A stretch of 64,000 nucleotides of DNA from Symsagittifera roscoffensis (taxonomy: Eukaryota; Xenacoelomorpha; Acoela; Convolutidae): the NCBI RefSeq assembly GCF_963678635.1, contig NC_087066.1:29145301-29209300 (forward strand). The letters are read 5' to 3'. Of this stretch, positions 48,333 through 60,250 are shown piece by piece; position 1 is the stretch's first letter, and each line of letters begins with the position of its first letter. The translations under genes and the position numbers were made by a program. The notes beneath the pieces were generated by a model. The model did no database searches. It saw nothing but the letters and a program-made list of their open reading frames with translations, and was not told where the DNA came from.

Positions 48333-48691
48333 TGGAACCAGTTTGAATCTATTTTTTAAAATTTTTTTAAATTTACTGCAAAATATTCTGAACTAACCAA
48401 TCATAATTCATATTTAAACCTGACTTTGCATTTGTAAACCTGAAACCCTAGTGGTTCAGTGAACTCAAAGAGAAAAATGAAATCATTTATTTTCTTCTCT
48501 CCTCTAACGACGCAATAAACCAGTATATCTCTAGATCTATTGAGACTAGAAACTAAAAGAGTAAGATTAGGATAGGTATTGGACTAAGGAGTTGCGCGGT
48601 CCTATCCGGTCGAAAAAAGATAGCGTGACAAATAAACAGTGTACCGTATCCAAAATTACTCTATGAGATGGCCACCCCGGACATACACTCA
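48333..48691 (+). repeat. Right LTR
   Basis: 359 bases from TGGAACCAGTTTGAA to ACACTCA, matching the left LTR in order throughout, followed by the target duplication GTAT. Confidence 0.9.
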
Positions 48692-48695
48692 GTAT

Positions 48696-49401
48696 CGAAT
48701 GGAATGGAATGAAATAAACAGTTTTTTCTTACTTTGAATGAAGTTGTCCGCATAAAATATTGTAATTTTTTTGAGGTAGCAAACTTACAGCGTTGCAACC
48801 ACACCTAATAAAGAATGTTGTTCAAATCTATAGTTTCTAAAACTCTGTGCGCTATTTTTAAAACTCTTGTTAGTTTTTTCATATATTTTCACAAACCAAA
48901 CTACCAGTCTACGCCAGTCTCACTAAAACTAAAAGGAAGTTTTCATTTAGCTTTCAAACAGACAAAAGATATTCGTATTTGCTGGCTTTTGGTGGTTATA
49001 TTGAAAATCTTGCAACGTACAGTTATAAACCAAAAAATGCATCTCTGAACAGAGTTATACTCAACACTGTCTATATGGAAATTTAGCTGTTTATTTTTTA
49101 AGCTGACTTAAATTTTATATATTGTCGCAGCATGAAAAACGAATTATTAATTTTTATCGAACAAGTCTTACTAGAACACAAAAATTTATTTTTTTTTTCA
49201 ATTTCAATTTTTTTTTCAATTATTTTAGGTCAATTTTTGCTGAAAATCAATTGTTAAGAAAATAATTATTTTTGGTACATTGTTTTGAAACATTAATATT
49301 CAGAAAGAACATCAGCCAGGTTGCCTATTTTTTCCTTTTAGCTTTGGTAAGTAATCTTGATTTATTTTAATTTTTGATAATTAAAGTAGCTATTTAAGCA
49401 A
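48696..49401. other. Upstream region of gene E
   Basis: No supported gene; a 77-codon frame at 48815-49048 is unlike anything known to me. The E promoter is presumably here. The last bases before ATG 49402 show no clear signal. Confidence 0.35.
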
Positions 49402-51690
49402 ATGGAATATCCTGTTTGCACGGATCTGATTGAAAATCCGAAGGCTTTACCTTGTGGTCACTCTTATTGTGGGCCCACAAAAAATTGTCTAAACATTCTT
49501 CAAAAAAGGCCAGGATGTATAGTTTGCGCAATTTGCCGTGTCGAGCACCAGTTATTGTTAACGCAATTAAATCCACTTCATGGAATTGGAGAAGCTTTGC
49601 AAAATGAGGCAAGAGAAAAACAATAACTAGAAAATCAGCTGAAAAAACTGAATGAAGAATACGAAAACTTGCAGAAACAATCGAAATTCAAAGCATGTCT
49701 CTTTTTGGTGCAAGGAGTGTGAAGTTGCAACTTGTGAAGACTGCTTAGAGTTCACTCATGATCGACACTCAATCTCTGGCTTCAAGAGATATCTTCAAAA
49801 AGAAATGAGACGCAAATTGGGAGACGACGCTGAAAAAAAGCTAGAAAACTATCTGAGCAATGGTAAGAAAAGTAATTAAACTTCTAGTTGAAAACCAGTT
49901 ACTCATAAAACCAAAACAATAAATTGAAATGAAATCTTTACACAGGAGGTCATACGATATGACATCTAAGGCAATTAAAAACGTTTGTCTCCGTCTTTGT
50001 TTGAAAAAAGTATTATGGACGAGTACCTTAAGTTGAAGTTTCTCTGACCATGGATTCAATTTACCAGGATTTGTGGGGAAAACTTAGCCACATCTATCAT
50101 CAAGTAACTGGCAGTGAACAAAACGTCAGTTTTAATCCCTTGTCATGAAATGATGATTTCACGTCGAACATAAAAATAGTTGATCTTAAGGTGCGGAAAC
50201 CTTCGAGAAATCAAGTCAGAAAAGTATGAAAAACAAAGAAAAGAAAATGACATCAAATAATAAACTGACTATAGGTATTGGGATATAGATAATGATGCAA
50301 ATTTCAATTAAATGCCAATAATTATAAGCTCAAACGGGGAATCTGAAATACGGGGTAGAATCCACAACACTGTAGGTGGTCTTGCTCGCTTCTTGGAGAT
50401 TTTAAGTATGACCATGCAATTATATGACCTTGCATTCTCCAAAAATCCAAACAGGTAGTCCGGAAGACGGTGGAGAATCTAAAATGATCATGTCTCAAAA
50501 ATTTAATTTTTGAATTCCTCTTGCAATGTCTCTAAGTTTACCGACAGATTTGTTAGAAATGTAACTCCGGATTACCCAACTACACAATAGGATAAATGAT
50601 TTGCCAAGCAGAGAAGCCCCCGAAGAAGTTTCAACCAGAAGCATAAACCGGAAGAAGGGAACGATTATATAATGTCATCAGATTGCAAAAATCCGAGTTG
50701 TCAAAAAAGTATCGATAGCTGCCGATATTGACAGAAAAACACACGATCTCATAGGGTTGATTTTTGCTTTACCTGAGTATGTGCGAAATGATAAAAACAC
50801 TCGAGGTCATAGTTTCTAGGCATTTTGTTGAATTTAGTCGAAATTAGAAAAAATTTTTAGCCACTTTTTTGAACGACCATTTGATTTTGACATAAAACGG
50901 AGTGCAAAATTTTTGATCCTTCATTTTGACTTATCATGTCTCTGATTTTTCAGGACAAAACACAATTGACAGTATCAGCTTGAAACTTGAAAACCTGAAA
51001 ACCATTCAAAGTGAACATTCAGAAGCTTTGGCAGAAGTGAAGAAATTCGTTAAAATTAACGAACTATTTCGTTCAAAATTATCTCAACTATCGGATTTTG
51101 CTTCGAACGGCAGTGGTTGTACCTACGATGATGTCAAAACATTTTTGCTCTATTTTCTCGCTACACCAGACCAGCACTTGGTTCAGAGAACGAGCATATC
51201 TATTAATAAATCTACTCAAACAGATTCTACCGTTGAGTCAAATAGTGTTTCCGCAGAAACAATTGATGCGTATGAAGGCGCTCAGAAGTTCTGCATTGTC
51301 TTTAAAAACATCCGCGATCTTGGAATTGTGAATTCGGAAAAATGGTCAGAAGGACTAACGTTCAGTAAGCAAAAGTTTTATGTTGTCTGTGCAGTTCGAG
51401 GCGGGCATCCAAGTCCTAAGTTTTTTCAAACGCAAATAATCCGCAAATCAACACAGCGTTACAATTCTCAACTCAAATTCAAAATCACAACAGAGATAGT
51501 AAACCAATCTACAGCCCCAATGAAAAAGTACACGCATGATTCAGTAATGAGCGATTTAGTTGCTGACGGTGTATCTACCTTATGGACCAACCTATTTGAC
51601 AAACAAGTAAACAGAAAAAATGAATCTAATGAGTTCGTAGATCACGCTGGTGGTCTGATGATTGAATTTTCGATCGAATTGTCCGACTGA
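49402..51690 (+). pseudogene. Gene E: family member with broken exon 1 and intact exon 2
   Basis: Exon 1 (49402-49862) starts M-E-Y-P-V-C, so the second residue of the first RING pair region is changed but C6 is kept. RING ligands through C-A-I-C are present, with the C-x5-C spacing. TAA at 49624 interrupts the coil. Beyond it a frame shift and a short deletion remove the first B-box cysteines, and the rest (F-W-C-K-E-C, C-E-D-C, H-D-R-H) continues in another frame. Donor CAATG|GTAAGA and acceptor TTTTTCAG|G are phase 1. Exon 2 (50954-51690) is fully open: coiled coil, C-T-Y-D-D-V-K-T-F-L block, KSTQT (51208-51222) and MATH-like end (I-T-T-E-I-V-N-Q-S, G-L-M-I-E-F-S-I-E-L). A product using another start, or only exon 2, is possible. 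Confidence 0.75.
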
Positions 51691-52039
51691 CTATCAGGCA
51701 AAACTAAAATGGTCAAACTCACTAACAGTTAGTGTCACCTGGATGCAGCGAAATTTTTGGAGCAGTTTTTCTCTCAATTATATTAAGCCCGGTAATAATA
51801 TTCTTACAGCAGTATAAGTGTCCAAAATGATACCATTTTCTCAAAAAACAATAATAAAAATAAGACAATAATAATGGAAATAATTTGAGACAAACTCATT
51901 CAAATAAACTTTTCAGATACATGAGAACTCAGTGCAAATATGATTTACCATTTCTGAACGTCTTATAAAAATATTTATTTACGCAATACCAAATTTGGAT
52001 ATTAGACAGTTTTAAGGAGCACTCTTTGTGAGGTAAGTA
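51691..52039. other. 3' flank of gene E
   Basis: Contains A-rich AATAAAA (about 51850) and AATAAA (51904-51909), usable as poly(A) signals for gene E. No gene. Confidence 0.45.
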
Positions 52040-53714
52040 ATGAAATACAAATTGGTAACCAGAAATTTCGAACAATTTTTTAAAATATGTAAATTGGACA
52101 ACAGAAAACTTTTGTCTGGAGGCATCGGTGGCTGTTTTGAGGTGAAGTTTATTTCAAATTTTTGTATTCTATTTGAATTAATTCAAGCTTTTGTATCTTC
52201 TTTGTATCCTTCTTATGAAAATTTACTTTTTGTATACTCCTAAAGAATTTTTACGAAGCATTATCTCGGCTCAACAATCTGTGTTATCCAATGTTGGCAC
52301 TAGTTGTAACGTGACGCAGTTGAAAAACGATTCTAGCCTTCAAAAAATTCTGTCGGTCTGGCATAACCACACAGCCGAGCTCACCAAATACGGGAACTAT
52401 TCGAGCAAGCAGTTCCAATGGGCGATTTTGGCAAGCTAAAATGGCAAGCTTTTTTTGACAACGCTAACTTGATTTTCTTCTTAATTTTACAAAAAGTCTA
52501 TTAGATACTGATAGCTTCATTGAAAAAAGAGGTTGTTTTGCAACTAACAGTTTTTGTTCAAACTTTCTAGGAAAATGAAATATTTATGCTTGGTGTGGTA
52601 TTTTTTATTCAGTCATTTTTTGGCGATCGAAGAAATAATTTTTATCAAAAAAAATTATACCTCATTGAAGATATCGACTACTTGGAATCAAATGCAAAAA
52701 CTTTTTACCTCTGATTATATTTTGCAGTTTTGGAAGTTTGAAATTGCCAAGTTGGCCATGCTCTGTATATTTTATGCGCTCTTTGAAGGTTTTATTCATA
52801 ATGCTGAAAACGTCACGCAAACTATCTATGCTTCGCAAATTATCCCGCGCAACAAAATCGTTCCATATTGAGTTGAGGCTAGCTAATTGGTCGTATTAAT
52901 TTCGTATGAGACAATTTTTCACAGTTGGTTTTGACAATGCCCAAAATTTATAGTTTTTCATGATTTTCTTTTTCCAGAAACTATTCGATGTGGGTTGAGA
53001 GGCAATCGAAACATTCAGGGCGTTGCCCTGATATACGAGCAGTATTGTTTGCTAAGTTATAATTGAAAGGAAATTGGCAATCTGGAATAAAAAAAAACTC
53101 GCATAATTTCCAGTTTTCGATGCATCGCATTGATGAGAAAAATTTTTGCACAAATATGACTCTTAACTAGATACAAACAAAATAAGGGATCACACTTTCA
53201 CAGAGGAAAAAATTTATTATTTTGAGCTTGACTTTGTGGGTGGAGTGAAGATGTGGAAAAAACTTAATTTTCCAAACACTTCTTTGAAAGTTTCATCGTA
53301 CCGCTTTTTGAAAGTTTCATCTTGCCGAGAAAAGCTAATAAAATGGTGCAATTTTTTGTCCCAATTTCCTAAACTACCTGCACCAGTTTCTTTAAAAAAA
53401 TCTAAACAATTTTATGTCGATCGCTATTGTTTTAAATTAATTTTTTTGTGAAGCTTACAAACAGAAAAACCATCATTTCTAATCAATTCAAAATGAAAAA
53501 AAAAACGTTTTTGCAAGCTGATTGAAAAAACTTTATAAATAATTCAAACTTGTCACATTCATTGTTTTCCAGATTTTTCCAACGCGCCTCAACACGCCGT
53601 GAAAAGTTAAGAAAGGCTTTTTGCGAGCCATTAAAGTGCCTCATAGATTCAAAACTTGTCCAGGCCGCAAATCACAAGTTTGGCCGTAAGGATTACTTGC
53701 AAAAAGATTTTTAA
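52040..53714 (+). CDS. Possible multi-exon gene of unknown function
   Basis: Protein-like segments occur in order on the forward strand: about 52244-52437 (with W-H-N-H-T-A-E-L-T-K-Y-G-N-Y-S-S), about 52571-52870 (two overlapping frames, one hydrophobic at its start), about 52980-53060 (N-Y-S-M-W-V-E-R-Q-S), and a likely last exon 53573-53714 after a good acceptor (TTGTTTTCCAG) ending A-A-N-H-K-F-G-R-K-D-Y and stop. I could not fit one consistent set of GT-AG introns, so exon limits are uncertain. The segments could also belong to a pseudogene. No domain recognised. Confidence 0.3.
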
Positions 53715-56500
53715 CACAAAATAATCAAATTGAAGCTATTTGTTGTATGGTTTACAAAACCTGTCAGATAAAACAGAAGTAAGCAGGAGGTCAATATCAA
53801 AGGAAACATGAGCAATCAATGAAATACTACTACGAAGGCAGAAAAATTGCTATCAGTTTCTACGTTGTCAAAAACATGAGGTGTGAAATTGTTAGAAGCT
53901 TAAGTTAATCAATTTTCCCGGACTTCAGTTTTAAAAAAAAACCCGAAATTTTCCCGGCCAATTATGGCAAATAGCAATTTTGGATTGATTGAAACACCAT
54001 CTTTTCTCCAAAATAACTACAATTTTGATGGAGACAAATCAATTGTTTTGAAATACGCGCGTTTTCAGCATCTCTTCTTCGCTGATGTTTTTTTGTACGA
54101 CTTCGAATAATATGGTTTCGGAGGCCATAAACAAGCGCGTTGAAACTTTTAGGCATTTCATTTAATCTCATGAATTTTGCGTTTGTTTAGTTTATGAAAC
54201 CTCAGACATGTTTCCTGTTGAATTGTTCAACAAGTTCAAAATTCTATTTTCATCAATTGAATTTTTTGTCCTAAACTATTTCCCTTTCAGCGCTAGATGG
54301 AGCGCTTAATACAATTTGTTCAATCTAAGTGTTTTTATAATTCAATACAACAGTGAACAGTTACGAAGTTTCTCTTGCAACAGTAAATAGACCCAGGACC
54401 TAAAAAACTTTTTGGTAGTTTTCGGAAAATTTCCTGTTTACCTGCTTCTGTCTGACAAAAAGGCAAGTTTATAAGGCAAATTTAACTGAATCATGTAACC
54501 TAGGGGATACAATGGCGTATCTAAAAAACTTTTCGAGGGTGCGGATTTTTGACAAAAAATCGAAAATTTGTCGAACTTTTTTTTTGAGTCGACCAAATAA
54601 TATTTACGAGCTCTCTGAAATCACAATAAAGAACCTATTTCAACCAAATTTACAGCTCCGCGGCAATTTTTTGAAAAACCAAGCTAAAAAGCGTTTTTAG
54701 GCATTTTAGGAATATTTTGACTAAAAAAACTACATTTGTTTTGCGCGCACTCCCTTTCAAAAATAGTAAAAAAAAATTGGCGCCTTAAGAAAAGTTTTAC
54801 AATCAGTTAAATTTCAAGGCAAAAGTGAATATCTCAAAATGGTGGAAAGGGGAACCCTTTGGGTCGGCAGGGGATCGAAATCAAGAAGAGGAAAAAATCA
54901 TCCGACCCATTCCTCCTTAAATCCATAATTGGAGATATATAGATCAGTTTTGGTAAGAACTCAAGAAAAAAACTTCAAAAAATTTTCTCAAATGTTTTGA
55001 TTTTGTTTTTTGCTCTATTTTTCTGGCATTTAAATTTGAGAGGGAAGATTAGAAAGTATCCAACTCAAATAGTTCAGTCAAACAACTCCACTCGGTATAG
55101 ACTTATAGACTTTTCGGAACTTCCCCTGAAGTGTCTAGGATTAATCGCGTCGGAATTCATCGTTCTTTCCTGTTTCGCAAATTAGTCGAAACAAAAACTA
55201 ACCCACTAAAAAGTTTTCATCATAAAAAGTCAGCCAAAAACCTACAACACTAACACGCGCCCCATGTTATGGTTGGCCAGAGTGATCTAAACAATTTTGT
55301 GTTCTAGACTACTACGTAATTTTCATCATAAGAATTGAATGAAAAGGTTAGGTTCGTAAGACTTCTTTCAAACGATAAGTACACCAACCAATTTTGAAAT
55401 AATTATTGAAATCATGCTTTTATTCAGATAAGAAACATTGATGATTAGATTTGTCAAGTTTCAAGAATCAGCAGCAATTGAGAAATTACCCTAAAAACAG
55501 CCATATTTGTACAGCAAAACTAAAGTCGATTTGTGAATGAAATTAAAAGATGTTTAAATAAGTCTCAAACATTAACCGGCACGTCACAATTTGTTCATAA
55601 AATATGCTTTATAAGATTTTCGAAAAAATTTTTCAAGCCTTTTCAAGTGACATGATTTACAATATTGAAAACAAGCTCTAACTCATGAAAAAATGTTTGT
55701 TAAACGCTTCTTTTTTGTTAAATTTGTGTCTCAATAGCCAAAACATGTGCGATATTTAAGTTAAAAAATGTGCCATATTTGAGAACAAAATGACCCGATT
55801 CAATTGCAAAAAACATCAAATTCATAAAATGGATCAATGTGGACGAGTACTTCTCGAAATAAATAAAAAACTAATCCAAAAGATCTATTGGTTTCTGGAA
55901 GTGTTTTAATAAGATACTGCACTTAATTCCCAAAAAAGTTTACTTTTTACTCGCGCAAGAAAATTAATAACAATAAATTAAATTTTTTAAATTTTATCTC
56001 ATGTGGATATTTGAGAAAGAAACACATGAAACACAAATAAACAAGACTAGCGTGTAACGCACTTCCTCTGTTTCAAAAAGATAAGTAAGAGTGAAAAAAG
56101 CTTTTATAGAAAGTATATGAAAAAACAATCAAATTAAAGCAACTATAACAATAGACGGGGGTACCTAGCAATTATAAAAAGATCAATTAAAAAAATTCCA
56201 CCTAAATGTTTATTGCACTTAACAAGTCAAATCTCCAAATCTACTGGAATTTAGGTCTTCGTTATTTTATTCCATAAACAAAACCATAAAATGGCCGACA
56301 GCATACAAAAGCACTCATTAAAATTTTGAAAAACTTGAAACTATTTCAGCCACAAAATCAACAAACTCATGAAAAGGATTCATGATCCAGCGAAATTAAT
56401 TTTAAAATATCAGAATGTCTGACTCTTTTTTTTTTAATTCCAAATTTTAAAAATACTCTGTTAATAAAATTGGAAAAAAACTTTTTGCGCAAATTGAAAA
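53715..56500. other. Intergenic, no gene seen
   Basis: AT-rich with many A/T runs. Short frames at 53962-54171, 54512-54700 and 54997-55185 have no supporting splice sites or homologues. No transposon ends recognised. Confidence 0.35.
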
Positions 56501-56639
56501 TTTGAGAAAAAAATTATGATGGGTTTCCCCATCTGCAACTGAACCTGACACCACCCCATCAAAGAGTCCACAATTTCAAAATTTTTTAACCTATTATTTG
56601 GATTTTTGAAAGTTTTCTCAAAACATAAAAACGATATAT

Positions 56640-57935
56640 CTTAGAAATTAAAATGCATTGAGCAGTCGTTTTTTGAGACCAGATAACATCCGTAGAGCAT
56701 CTTGAGAGCAGCTTTGTGTTGAGAAACATATAAAAAATTCGAACTTTGTGAAGATGTCTCAAGATTTTTTATAATTTTATGAAAAAGCGTAAAAAACTTC
56801 ACATCTTGGACACAAGATCTGCAGCCTCTGAGAGTACTTTGAGACAGCCCACAATAGGATTGCAAATTTCAAATTTGAAAAGTCTTATCTTTATTTGACT
56901 TTTTTAGAAAAGTTTTGAAAAATATTGAAAAAAATTCAGATCTTGGTAACCAAAAGCATTTGAGCAGTCACCTTTGGAAGCAAGATTTGCAAGTCTTGAA
57001 ACTACTTCGACATCACCTCATTACAATATTGGAACTTTCAAATTTAGTGAAATATTTTAAACCCAAGTTTTCTGACTTTTTGGAATAATCACAGAATACG
57101 TCATATCTCTGCATACAAAAAATTTTGAGCAGTCAAATTTGGATGAAAGATTTTGAACGCCTGAGGATATCCTGACAGCACCTTGCACTATAGAGTTGAG
57201 AAATTCAACCTTTGTCAAGTTTTTTATACCTAGGTTCTTTGATAAAAACGTGACATCTCGGGAACTAAGAGGATTTGAGCAATCGAAATTGGTACAAAGA
57301 TGTGCAGCCTCTGAGAGTACTATGAGATCGTCCCGCTTTAGGATTGGCAATTTTAATTTTTTTTTAATTCTTTGACAAATTTGGAAAAAATGTTGAAAAA
57401 ACGTCCTATTTCAAAAATTAAAGGCATTTGAGCATTCAGCTATGCAGAAGTGATTTGCAACCCCTGGAAGTACCTCGACAGCACCTGGCTACAGGGTTGG
57501 GATTTTCAAACTTTGTGAAACTTTTTGAATCCAACTTTCTGAAAAATTTCGATAAAATCATCAAACGCGTCATATCTCGGAAACCAAAAAGATTAGAGCA
57601 GTCACAATTAGAAGCAAGGTTTGCATAGCTTGATATTACTCTGATAGCACCTCACATTATAGATTTGAGAATTTCAACTTTTGGCAAGTTTTTTATACCC
57701 TTGAGTTTTTTATACCATTTGCAACCCTTGAGAGCATTCTGACAGCACCTAAATCAATCATTGCGAATTGCAAAATTTTCGAAAGTTTTATGAAAAATTT
57801 CGAAAAAATCAAAGAATTGTCGTATCTCGTGAATCTTAACAAATGTGGGTTTTCACATTTGGAGGCCCGAGCCGCAACACTTGGGGAACCCTAACAGCAT
57901 CCAACTAACGGGTTGCTTATTTCAAACTTGGTGAA
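56640..57935. repeat. Decayed tandem repeat, ~145-168-bp unit
   Basis: About eight units share, in order, ATCTCGG-AA, ATTTGAGCAGTCA, GAAGCAAGATTTGCA, CTTGAGAGTACTCTGACAGC, ACCTCACTATAG, TTGAGAATTTCAAACTTTG and GAAAAATTTCGAAAAA. Unit starts lie near 56655, 56800, 56953, 57120, 57265, 57424 and 57592, with a further degenerate unit to about 57930. The unit length and divergence suggest an old satellite fragment. Its last part is included in the 1325-bp duplication. Confidence 0.8.
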
Positions 57936-58925
57936 AAAACACTGAATTCAAGCTAGAAAACTGTCAGCATGAAAAAAAAATTAAGCATGCGAAAATAACC
58001 CGTTGAAAAAGCTTAAACATGGGAAGATAGTGAAGCCCGATTTTAATTTCTAATCAACTTATTCAACAACACAAAAAATAAATAAAAAAACTCGTAAAAG
58101 AAGTATCAATGGCGAATTGAAGACCGGGGGCGCAGAGCCCCTCTCACTGATTTGACCAATTACCAACCAATTTGGCTATTGTTTACATATTTTGAGGATA
58201 GCGCAAGCCAAAAAAAATGACTTTATGTCCAAATCGAAAAACAGCTCAACAACAAAACGCTGTTTTTTTCAGTAAACTTCCAGCAGCGCAGACAATTTTG
58301 CCAATATCGGTCTCTGTATCATTCGAGGAGAGCTCGGGAAAATTTTTTTTTTGACCTATAAAAGCTGGACATCCTAGATTCTAGATCCGCTGATTCAAAA
58401 AGACCCTGAAAAAATGAAAATTAATGAAAAATAGGGCATCAAAACCCTCTTTGACTTTAACTTCGAGACGCTAAATTTGGAGCTTTTTAAAGAGATGATA
58501 AGCAAAACGTTTCTCCGCACGTGCAATTGACGTAAACGGTGAATTAAGAAAACTTTAGGACAGCCAAAACTAGCCAAAGTAGGCTTGAAAAAGTGGCAAA
58601 AAGAGGAGCCAAATTTCGAGTAGCCAAAATGAGTCGAGCCGATCACTTCGCAACTAAGACAATCTGACCAAATAAACATATATTAAGTTTTTTCCAAAGA
58701 ATACATATATTCAAACTATCACCTAATTCAGCGGAGATTTAGTTTATCAGTTCCAATTTGCAGGATATAACAAGTTCGTCGTGCCGGTTGAAATACTCGT
58801 TGGTTTCTTTTTTCTTGTTCGGACTTTTGTCCATCAGGTATGACCATAATACTTCGACTACTTCTATCGTAGACTGTTTCTGCATTTCGACTACAGCAAT
58901 TTGATTGAGCTTTGGTTTAGAAGAA
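57601..58925. repeat. 1325-bp tandem duplication, distal unit
   Basis: Nearly identical to 58926-60250 at an exact offset of 1325 bases; only a handful of substitutions were seen, for example at the TAGGACAGCC/TAGGATAGCC site. It carries the last 213 bases of gene F exon 2 (58739-58951 on the reverse strand, running slightly past the junction) plus 3' flank. Confidence 0.95.
58739..58925 (-). pseudogene. Extra copy of the end of gene F exon 2
   Basis: Duplicate of the last 187 coding bases of gene F, from L-N-Q-I-A-V-V-E to the terminal L-E-L-I-N and stop. It lies past the 3' end of gene F. The rest of the exon is absent, so it cannot make the domain. Confidence 0.85.
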
Positions 58926-60250
58926 GTCACAATTAGAAGCAAGGTTTGCAACGCTTGATATTACTCTGATAGCACCTCACATTATAGATTTGAGAATTTC
59001 AACTTTTGGCAAGTTTTTTATACCCTTGAGTTTTTTATACCATTTGCAACCCTTGAGAGCATTCTGACAGCACCTAAATCAATCATTGCGAATTGCAAAA
59101 TTTTCGAAAGTTTTATGAAAAATTTCGAAAAAATCAAAGAATTGTCGTATCTCGTGAATTTTAACAAATGTGGGTTTTCACATTTGGAGGCCCGAGCCGC
59201 AACACTTGGGGAACCCTAACAGCATCCAACTAACGGGTTGCTTATTTCAAACTTGGTGAAAAAACACTGAATTCAAGCTAGAAAACTGTCAGCATGAAAA
59301 AAAAATTAAGCATGCGAAAATAACCCGTTGAAAAAGCTTAAACATGGGAAGATAGTGAAGCCCGATTTTAATTTCTAATCAACTTATTCAACAACACAAA
59401 AAATAAATAAAAAAACTCGTAAAAGAAGTATCAATGGCGAATTGAAGACCGGGGGCGCAGAGCCCCTCTCACTGATTTGACCAATTACCAACCAATTTGG
59501 CTATTGTTTACATATTTTGAGGATAGCGCAAGCCAAAAAAAATGACTTTATGTCCAAATCGAAAAACAGCTCAACAACAAAACGCTGTTTTTTTCAGTAA
59601 ACTTCCAGCAGCGCAGACAATTTTGCCAATATCGGTCTCTGTATCATTCGAGGAGAGCTCGGGAAAATTTTTTTTTTGACCTATAAAAGCTGGACATCCT
59701 AGATTCTAGATCCGCTGATTCAAAAAGACCCTGAAAAAATGAAAATTAATGAAAAATAGGGCATCAAAACCCTCTTTGACTTTAACTTCGAGACGCTAAA
59801 TTTGGAGCTTTTTAAAGAGATGATAAGCAAAACGTTTCTCCGCACGTGCAATTGACGTAAACGGTGAATTAAGAAAACTTTAGGATAGCCAAAACTAGCC
59901 AAAGTAGGCTTGAAAAAGTGGCAAAAAGAGGAGCCAAATTTCGAGTAGCCAAAATGAGTCGAGCCGATCACTTCGCAACTAAGACAATCTGACCAAATAA
60001 ACATATATTAAGTTTTTTCCAAAGAATACATATATTCAAACTATCACCTAATTCAGCGGAGATTTAGTTTATCAGTTCCAATTTGCAGGATATAACAAGT
60101 TCGTCGTGCCGGTTGAAATACTCGTTGGTTTCTTTTTTCTTGTTCGGACTTTTGTCCATCAGGTATGACCATAATACTTCGACTACTTCTATCGTAGACT
60201 GTTTCTGCATTTCGACTACAGCAATTTGATTGAGCTTTGGTTTAGAAGAA
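58926..60250. repeat. 1325-bp tandem duplication, proximal unit
   Basis: The copy contiguous with the complete gene F exon 2. The junction at 58925/58926 joins AGAAGAA to GTCACAATTAG without extra bases. Confidence 0.95.

Larger units (their letters stand above)
40225..48691 (+). mobile_element. LTR retrotransposon with target site duplication, decayed interior
   Basis: Two direct repeats of ~360 bases bound an 8467-base element. Both LTRs start TGGA and end ACTCA (TG...CA). The flanks carry an identical 4-base duplication GTAT (40221-40224 and 48692-48695). A possible primer-binding site, TGGTGCAACCAACGAG, starts at 40593, two bases after the left LTR, and a purine-rich GGATGGG abuts the right LTR. 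Inside, Gln/Asn-rich gag-like frames (about 42900-44200) and other broken frames (44499-44740, 45797-46282) read forward with many stops. I could not find RT or integrase motifs. A 4-bp duplication fits Ty3/Gypsy or BEL but does not decide between them. Confidence 0.85.

Noticed and set aside
58395-60004. Two 94-codon reverse-strand frames (58395-58679 and 59720-60004) that look conserved
   Set aside because: They are copies made by the recent 1325-bp duplication, and near identity says nothing about selection. They lie in the 3' flank of gene F.
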